A stretch of DNA of 64,000 nucleotides. Origin: Glandiceps talaboti. Taxonomy: Eukaryota > Hemichordata > Enteropneusta > Spengelidae. Position numbers and translations under genes: made by a program. Position 1 is the stretch's first letter; each line of letters opens with the position of its first letter. The notes below the pieces were generated by a model. That model saw nothing but the letters and a program-made list of their open reading frames with translations, was not told the origin of the DNA and did no database searches. Below, one piece after another: positions 57,401 to 64,000 of the stretch. The stretch covers positions 3,054,501-3,118,500 of the forward strand of contig NC_135566.1 in the NCBI RefSeq assembly GCF_964340395.1, written 5' to 3'.

Positions 57401-59763
57401 ATTAAAGGCTAATGTTTCAATCCCTGGTTCTAACATTAGTGTTATCTTATCAGTGATGCCATAGTATCATTCCTTTGTTCTGGACCAACAGTTTCTATAA
57501 CTGCCTCACAACTGTTCTTTTTTCACGCATACATTTTAATTAATCCTAATATGAACTGAGCCTTAAAAAACTGTGCCTTTTGTAAGGACCACCACATGAA
57601 GGTATTATAATAAGACATTAATAGACTGAAAAATTTGTCATTGAATATACTGCTATAATGACTCACTACACACAGGGTGATTGAAAAAGTGCATAAAACT
57701 GATTTTATGTTTTCAGAGCACAAAGAAGAACTAGAAGATTTCAGAAACACAATGAGAAATGCAATAGACTACCTTGCAGAATGTAGGTATATCTAGTGTG
57801 AAGTTAGCTACAAATTCAGATTGTTGCATACATAGGAATATGAATCTGAATCTGACTTTGATATTACTGTAATCATTCATAAAACTCAACTTTTGGTAAA
57901 ATGAGTTTTGTCGGTAAACTAGAGATGTTGTGATTTTATTTAACTGCCACCCATTATTGCATGTGTTATTATTTGGGGACACAGTTGGTATGGTTCTGTA
58001 TGAGAAATCTCAGAAGTCCTTGACAGAGCCCTTTTGTTACTGTTGTACCATTATTGGGTTCTTGGCAGTCATTTCTAGTATGTATGGGACAGATGTTTAA
58101 AAGTTATGTTGCCAATTCATTCTTTCTTTTAGATTTTGGTGATGAAGCAGATCCCACTTGTACATTACAAAGATTCTGGGCAACAATTGAGGTATGTTTT
58201 CACATAGTATTATAGAACAGTACTAGTATGTTTGAGAGTAGTGGTGTGTTTGAGAGTAACATAGCTCATAGAATAATAGAACTATGTTTGCACATAACAT
58301 AAAACATTAGAGGTGCTTGAATATAACACTGAACAACAGAGATATGTTTGCAAATAACAATTCAGTATAATGTAAAAATATAACCTCAAATAAAAATGTA
58401 TTTATTGTTGAAAGGTTATCAACAATGTACATAATACTATATTTTAGGCCAAGCATTGTGGTAATAAACCACAAGCTAGGGAGCTCTGGGAGGAAGTCAT
58501 GGCTGGACACTCTAGAGAAGCACAAATGTGGTTGGAGTACTTTAATTTTGAAAGGTGAGTAACTGGACATCTGTCTAAGAAGTACAATCCTTGATGCAGG
58601 ATTTCTGTGAGATTGAATTAAAACATTGGGGGTATGAAATGTTAAAATGTAGAGTAAATATGGGTGTGAATGTGTTGCAATGAGAGATCCTACTGACAGA
58701 GATTTGTGTTTCGCTGTAGAGATGAGATTTAGCCATATTTATGATAATTGATCCTCTTTTAAGTTTTGTGATGACAAGCCAAGTATTAGTCTATCAGTGA
58801 GAGTGTATTACAAAGCATTCATCGAAAAGTAATTTACTTGGCCGTAGAAACTCACAGTGAGATGCATTTCTTGCAAAATATATACATATACCATACAGAT
58901 TTTAGAAAAATGACTTTTAAATTCTTAGTAATTACCTGAAGAGATTTTGAACATATCAACCTTTACTCTTGTTAAATTAAACCAACCCTGTTAAATTGGT
59001 ATATTAATATTTACAGAGCATATGGTGACAATAAACATTGTCGGAAAGTGTTGGTCAAGGCTGTCAATTCAACCAGTGACTGGCCTGAATTAGTATGTGA
59101 GGCTCTCACCAACTTTGAGAGGCAAGAAGGTTCAATAGAACAGTATGAAGCGGCAGTTGATAGGGTAGAGAATCAGATGAAGAAAGTCAATGATAGGAGA
59201 ACCAAGGTAAGCTGCAGTTTTCAGCATGCACTCGTGCAACCAAAATGGTCTCAACTGTGAACCCTATGTGAGACAGATCCACTGTACTATTAAAAGGTTA
59301 GTTTCTTTCAAACCTGGTTCTAAAGTTCTCATAGTTTCACTTTTTGATGATACAACTATGTGATGGTGTTTTTATACACAGGCAGCTGAACAAGAAGCTG
59401 ATAGAGTTCGAGAAGAACAAGAAAAGTTAGACAAGAAAAGACAAGTCAAAGCTGAGAAAAAGGCATTCAAAAAAGAAGATACTAAAACAATAAAACAAAA
59501 GGTGATGTCTTTGTCATATTATGTGTAACTTACTGTTGACATAGTGAAACAAATATCAGAGACTGTCTAGACATACTAAAGATATATACCAATTTCTTGT
59601 TCCTTTATTAGTTTTACTCACAGACTTCTTAGATTACTAGTAGGAACTGTTTGAGTAAAGAGATTCACCAGTTTCTTTGTTTCCTTTGTAAGTTTTGTAC
59701 GGAGTCTAGTATATAAGATAACCATATTTTTGCTAGAGTTGTATTTTGAATATTGACCAAGTT

Positions 59764-59814
<51 letters not shown>

Positions 59815-62800
59815 GTGAAGCTACCAGTGTAATGTAACAGTTTCATTGCCCTTTTATGGTACTGCTTTATTGTAATAATTATCTATTGTATGTTTGGGCC
59901 GATGGCCTCCGAATACGGAATAAATAGACCTACTTATAAAAGTTTAAAAAGTTAGAAAAGATAGAAACAGAGGCTTTTAAATGTTATCAATTCAAAATCT
60001 GTGCATTTATACAGTTTGTGTTCTTTTGTCTTTAATACAAAAAGTGAAAAAGTCATTGATTTCTGTAGAAAGTAGAGTGTGTAGCTTGTGAGATATAGAT
60101 GAATGGAATTCATAGAATTCCAGCCTTTCTGTATGTTGTTTGACACTGTAGTGAAGTTATTGATCATTTTTCTCTAATTTATAGGTAAAAGATGGCAATG
60201 TCATAGAAACGAGCCAGGAGGATAGTGTGTTTAAAGTACCATTACTACCAGGCATGGTAGAAAAATCCAAAGAAGTACCATCACTGAAAAGACAGAGAGA
60301 GGATGATGACGATGTCAGCAGTAAGAAACTACGGACAGCCATTGCTCACGATGCAAGTAAAGACCCCAGAACTGTCTTTGTCAAAAATTTGTCATATGAT
60401 CTGAAGGAAGAGAGAATCAGAGATTTGTTTTCCAAGGTAAGTTAAATATTGCCATGGTATATATACGTTGTAAAATGGTACATATAGGCCAGTTGTAAGG
60501 AGATAATAGACAAATATTACACTTTGTAAGGAGATAATAGACAGATATTACATTATGTAAGGAGATAATAGACATTACATTTTGTAAGGCGATGATAGAC
60601 ATTACATTTTGTAAGGCGATGATAGACAGATATTACATTTTGTAAGGCGATAATAGACATATTACATTTTGTAAGGCGATAATAGACATTACATTTTGTA
60701 AGGCGATGATAGACAGATATTACATTTTTTAAGGAGATAATAGACAGATATTACATTTTGTAAGGAGATAATAAACATATATTTCCTTTTTAGTGTGGAC
60801 AAATAACTGAGGTACGGATGGTGACAAATTTTAAGAACAAGTTCAAAGGATTTTGTTATATAGAATTTCAAGATGAGGTAAGTCTTAAATTTTACACTTC
60901 TTATCACTTTACTTGTGGAGGGTCTATGCTTTACTCTGATAGATGTTCAAACTCATAAACACAGTGAGACACTTGGGTGTATGTTCAAACTCATAGACAC
61001 AGTGATAGCAGTCATATATAGTGGATAGTCATATTTACATGTATATAAATAACAATTCAAGCCAGTAATGCATCCAGTACTGGCAAATTTTGAAGTCTTT
61101 TGTGCTTTTAGTATTTTATGTGTGCTTGTCAGTGTATTAATAACCTAAACCATGGATTATTACAGTTTGCAGTAAAGAAGGCCTTAGAACTAGACAGACA
61201 ACCTGTAGATGGCAGACCCATGTATGTTGATCCATCCATTGATAAGACAAAAACAGCCGCACCCCAGTCATTTCAGGTACATGTCTAAAAGTCTATTATA
61301 AATGTATTGTTTCAATATAATTACTGTCATGAGTACAATCACACAGCTGTATAGATTGGCTGTCATTACAACATGATAGATTTCATTTCATGCTGTGCCT
61401 TTCAATGTACCAGTTACAATACTTCATACTTCTTGCCAATTTTCAGTACATGTAATAACATTATGTCAATTTTACCTTGTGCTAGAGGGATAAAACAGAA
61501 CAAGAAGGCCAACTTATTTTCATTTTGATATTCTTTTTGTTTTCAGTGGAGTACTAACATGGAAAGAAACAAACTGTTTGTGTCTGGCTTGCCAAGATCA
61601 ATCACCAAAGAAAAACTCTCCAAATTTTTTGGAAAGGTAAGGAGAATGTATAACTTGATGTTCAACACTGTCTGTGTAGTCTGTTGACACAGCATGGAAC
61701 TGTAAAATAACACTGACAGCATGGCACTGTAAAATAACACTGACGGCATGGCACTGTAAAATAACACTGACGGCATGGCACTGTAAAATAACACTGACAG
61801 CATGGCACTGTAAAATAACACTGACAGCATGGAACTGTAAAATAACACTGACAGCATGGCACTGTAAAATAACACTGACAGCATGGAACTGTAAAATAAC
61901 ACTGACAGCATAGCACTAAAGTAACACTGACGGCATGGAACTGTAAAATAACACTGTAACAACGTAGCACTGTAAAATAACATTGTAACAACGTAGCACT
62001 GTAAAATAACACTGTAACAACATAGCACTGTAAAATAACACTATAACAACATGGCATTATGAAATAATACCATGACATTGTTTCATATGATTATAGCATG
62101 GTACTATTAAAGAAGTGCGTCTGGTAACCTACAGATCTGGAACACCAAAGGGATTAGCATATGTGGACTATAATAATGAGGTAATATTGAGAATTTAATA
62201 GTGAGGTAATATTTTAATATAATTTGAATTTGATAAGGAGGTGTTGAGAATTTGATGAGTGGAATTTGATAATAAGGCAATAGTGAGAATTGATAATTTG
62301 ATAATATTGTGATGTTGATAATGAGATGATATTGTGATGTTGATAATGAGATGATATTGTGATGTTGATAATGAGATAATATTGTGATGTTGATGAGAAA
62401 GTGTTGTGATGTTGATAATGAGGTAATATTGTTATTTTGATGTTAATTTTTATAATTTCATAATGGGGTAGCACAGAAAATTTGATGAGATAATTTTTAG
62501 CCTTTGATGAAGTCATGTGGGAAATACACAAATAAACATACAAAAGACAAAAACATATAGTATTTACATGTATGCTGTCAATCATTCACTACAGGGACAA
62601 AATATTCATATACTTTTGTATAAATTCCATTATATCACAGGAAGATGCTTCAAAAGCTGTGTTAGCCACTGATGGAAGCCAGATGGGTGAACACAAGATA
62701 AGTGTTGCCATTAGTAACCCACCAGTCAGAAAACAAAAGAGAGGTACCACACTTGAAGAGGACCTTTTAGAACTACCCAAGGGACCAATGAGAGGGTAGG

Positions 62801-63835
62801 TTAATCTTCTGCCAAATTAGCATATTCTTGTTTTATGCAAGTTTTAATATATTTCCTGACAAGAATCAATAAAGTTTTATTGTATTGTATTGTATTGTAT
62901 TGTATATGCTAATTAATTCCAAAAAAGTGTGAGAACAAAGAAATGATAATGAAATATGTAACTGAAGCACCAACTGACATTGGATATGCAAATGAAGCAC
63001 CAATTGACATTGGATATGTAAATGAAGCCCCAAAATGTCATCAGCCAATAAAGCCAGATTGAAGATGCATATCACTCTTACACAAAACAACATTTTTATG
63101 GGTTTTTAAAGATCATTCATGACAGTGTCATGTTCACTTCTTTAAAACTCATACTTGTAAAACACTCGTACTATAGTGAGACATCGAGATTGCTGTAATA
63201 ATTTCAATGAAAAATAGAGTGGCATTTCCCTATATGAACTGAAGTGGGTTTGTAGCACTGTTTGCTCTTTGGGCCTTTTGGCCTTATTGTTGTGAAATAA
63301 ATTGATTGATTGCAATCATTTGTTACTTCATCAGGGAATGTAGAGTAGCTGTAAACTTACATGAGTAATAGAATTAAGGGAGAAGTGTTTAAAGGCCCAC
63401 TTTATATTAGGATTAAAATTTAGTTCTGAAAAACAGTTTTCTGAGAACGATAGAAAAACTTGACCACAGCAAACAAATAACCCTATCTAATCCATATGGC
63501 TCCATTGACAAAAACACTAATGTGGGACTCTGGGACTGAATCATGGGCCTTTAGGGAATCAGTAGGTACACATTCTAACCATATATCCACATCACTCAGC
63601 TAAGTGTAAAGCAATCTTTGTAATTTCTTTCAGGCCTGGCTTTGGTCCACGTGGTAAAGGAAGAACGCAATTAGCATTCATGCCTCGAGCTCTCAAGAAA
63701 CCACAGACAGCAACCCAAGCAGCATCACGTGTGGATGATGGTGACAAGCAGCAACATAGTAGAAGTAGTAGTGATAGTCAGAGTAGTACTGCCAAGAAGA
63801 TGAGCAATGCTGACTTTGCTAAACTGTTTTTTTAG
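51398..63835 (+). CDS. SART3: SART3, U4/U6 snRNP recycling factor, complete, 21 exons, 903 residues
   Basis: The ATG is at 51398 and the TAG at 63833-63835. All 21 exons total 2,712 bases and stay in frame. The known family protein recycles U6 and U4/U6 snRNPs after splicing, and recruits the deubiquitinase USP15 in vertebrates; it acts in nucleus and Cajal bodies. Seen here: an acidic Ser-rich N-terminus (about 1-45), HAT helical repeats (about 50-560; e.g. TKGVAIWEAYREFESALLQ, NCLVPDLWKQY), a Lys/Glu-rich nuclear-localisation-like stretch (about 555-578), RRM1 (RNP2 VFVKNL near 642, RNP1 KGFCYIEF near 680), RRM2 (LFVSGL near 737, KGLAYVDY near 775), and the conserved end SNADFAKLFF. Human SART3 is 963 residues, so this copy is slightly shorter, mainly in the N-terminal and linker regions. 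Confidence 0.97.
52880..53135. repeat. 54-bp tandem repeat in SART3 intron 3
   Basis: Four to five units of GGTCCATCTCAAGACAAGTC and CATACCCTATGTAAA. Because 54 is a multiple of three, the array stays open in one frame for 86 codons; this is not a gene. Confidence 0.9.
54336..54410. repeat. (TG)n microsatellite in SART3 intron 5
   Basis: It lies about 28 bases after the donor at 54309. Confidence 0.97.
56138..56425 (+). repeat. 26-bp minisatellite of eleven copies built on the donor of SART3 exon 8
   Basis: The unit GATAAGGTCAAAGGTAAGAA plus CCTCAT repeats eleven times. The first copy is the end of exon 8 (coding HDKVKG) and its true donor at 56160. Every copy keeps the strong 5' splice site AAAG|GTAAG. 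Because 26 is not a multiple of three, use of most downstream copies would shift the frame, and read-through from copy 1 meets a TGA. Confidence 0.95.
59760..59813. repeat. (TTG)n microsatellite in SART3 intron 14
   Basis: About 17 TTG triplets. Confidence 0.97.
59830..59935 (+). repeat. Retroelement-like 3' end in SART3 intron 14
   Basis: TTTGGGCCGATGGCCTCCGA followed by GGAATAAATAGA. A short GGGCC/GGCC hairpin before an AATAAA tail is a LINE 3' end layout, and a similar one is at 63258-63320. Confidence 0.35.
60490..60785. repeat. Tandem repeat of about 30 bp in SART3 intron 15
   Basis: About nine to ten units of TTTTGTAAGGAGATAATAGA and CAGATATTACA. Units contain TTGTAAGG, weakly donor-like. 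Confidence 0.9.
61685..62060. repeat. 27-bp tandem repeat in SART3 intron 18
   Basis: About thirteen units of ACAGCATGGCACTGTAAAAT and AACACTG. The core AGCATGGCACTGTAAAA resembles the following exon's acceptor and start (TAGCATGGTACTATTAAA at about 62094-62111). Long antisense ORFs across it are repeat artefacts. Confidence 0.9.
62169..62430. repeat. Degenerate repeat including the donor of SART3 exon 19
   Basis: The exon end and donor ATAATGAG|GTAATATTG (62173-62189) recurs as GATAATGAGGTAATATTG at about 62414-62431, and between them lie several GTTGATAATGAGATGATATT units. Confidence 0.65.
62860..62905 (+). repeat. (TATTG)n tail of a possible retroelement
   Basis: AATCAATAAAGTTTTATTG followed by TATTG repeats in SART3 intron 20. 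The GAAGCACCAA(C/T)TGACATTGGATATG unit at 62965-63030 is a separate short tandem repeat. Confidence 0.55.
63258..63320 (+). repeat. Retroelement-like 3' end in SART3 intron 20
   Basis: TTTGGGCCTTTTGGCCTTAT forms a small stem before GTGAAATAAATTGATTGATT. Confidence 0.4.
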
Positions 63836-63866
63836 ATTGTGATTTCATTTATTGGGATTTCTTTTT

Positions 63867-63894
63867 ATTAAAGTTTTTAAGAATACTTAATAAA
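63867..63894 (+). terminator. SART3 poly(A) signals
   Basis: ATTAAA at 63867-63872 and AATAAA at 63889-63894, 32-60 bases after the stop. This gives a very short 3' UTR if used. Confidence 0.7.
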
Positions 63895-64000
63895 GTTTTA
63901 AGTACAAGTAAGTAAGGTGTAGTTAGTGTATGGATGAATGAATACAACCTGTCTGTGATAATATGCAGTGCAGTGAAGTGATGGTGTCAAAATTTGGTGT

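Larger units (their letters stand above)
51398..59501 (+). other. SART3: SART3 exons 1-14: N-terminus, HAT domain and basic helix
   Basis: Exons: 51398-51541, 51931-52057, 52699-52800, 53489-53673, 54203-54308, 54796-54920, 55285-55440, 56021-56159, 56879-56986, 57717-57782, 58133-58191, 58448-58554, 59017-59206, 59382-59501. Aromatic HAT signatures recur: ELWLQWLQDEI, YQEFQEWSVEPVPDHI, RLQEYQSYIDYEKSDGDPAR, NCPWSVYLWLDYLLALERY, YFQLWQSYIDSLRRRIDW, QMWLEYFNFERAYGD. Exon 14 is the charged linker (KLDKKRQVKAEKKAFKKED) that carries the localisation signal in the family. Confidence 0.95.
60185..63835 (+). other. SART3: SART3 exons 15-21: two RRMs and C-terminal tail
   Basis: Exons: 60185-60436, 60794-60877, 61166-61276, 61547-61636, 62097-62180, 62641-62795, 63634-63835. 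RRM1 spans exons 15-17 and RRM2 exons 18-20, with both RNP motifs of each intact. The tail holds RGKGRTQLAFMPRAL and the terminal SNADFAKLFF, matching the family's conserved C-terminal motif that contacts LSm proteins. Confidence 0.95.

Noticed and set aside
61543-62078. Antisense ORFs of 161 and 138 codons rich in SVLFYSAM and QCYFTVPC
   Set aside because: Artefacts of the 27-bp tandem repeat in SART3 intron 18, overlapping real exons on the other strand.

Overview
This window is animal nuclear DNA. It has three multi-exon protein genes, all on the + strand, with short exons (41 to 436 bases), GT-AG introns of roughly 100 bases to 5 kb, AT-rich non-coding DNA, many microsatellites, a tRNA-headed SINE, LINE remnants and small inverted-repeat elements. 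Intron density and protein similarity suggest an invertebrate with a slowly evolving gene set, such as a hemichordate, other non-vertebrate deuterostome or lophotrochozoan. The sequence alone does not fix the species. Nothing prokaryotic or viral was seen.

Layout. (1) 145-5980 is the 3' part of a gene I do not recognise: nine exons, 467 residues, open at its 5' edge. (2) 5981-12679 is intergenic: two foldback/MITE-like elements, a decayed antisense LINE reverse-transcriptase fragment, a 190-225 bp dispersed direct repeat and a CTCF-like site. (3) 12680-46734 is a 35-exon gene for a 1,763-residue WD-repeat protein, most like the WDR97/WDR87 type. One intron holds a 4.9 kb, 72-bp-unit minisatellite, and another holds a SINE. 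(4) 46735-51397 is intergenic: a degenerate LINE 3' end, microsatellites, a nested inverted repeat, and a possible 71-codon gene with a membrane segment at 50347-50562. (5) 51398-63835 is a complete 21-exon SART3 gene (903 residues): acidic N-terminus, HAT repeats, two RRMs and the conserved C-terminal tail. For genes 2 and 3 every exon junction keeps frame from start to stop.

The most unusual feature is a recurring one. In all three genes, tandem duplications or minisatellites begin or end across an exon boundary, so a real 3' or 5' splice site plus 15-50 bases of exon is repeated in the neighbouring intron. I count about nine cases: 1741/1833, 3742-3980, 17060/17137, 29552-29630, 29975-30310, 31205-31400, 46243-46578, 56138-56425, and the weaker pair 61685-62110 and 62169-62430. 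The array in SART3 carries eleven copies of one 5' splice site. This could reflect a local duplication process that survives only where splicing still works, a route to intron growth, or functional decoy sites; the sequence cannot decide.

The three genes are not an operon. SART3 is a general splicing-recycling factor, and WDR97/WDR87-type proteins are usually linked to cilia or sperm flagella. I see no sequence evidence of shared regulation.
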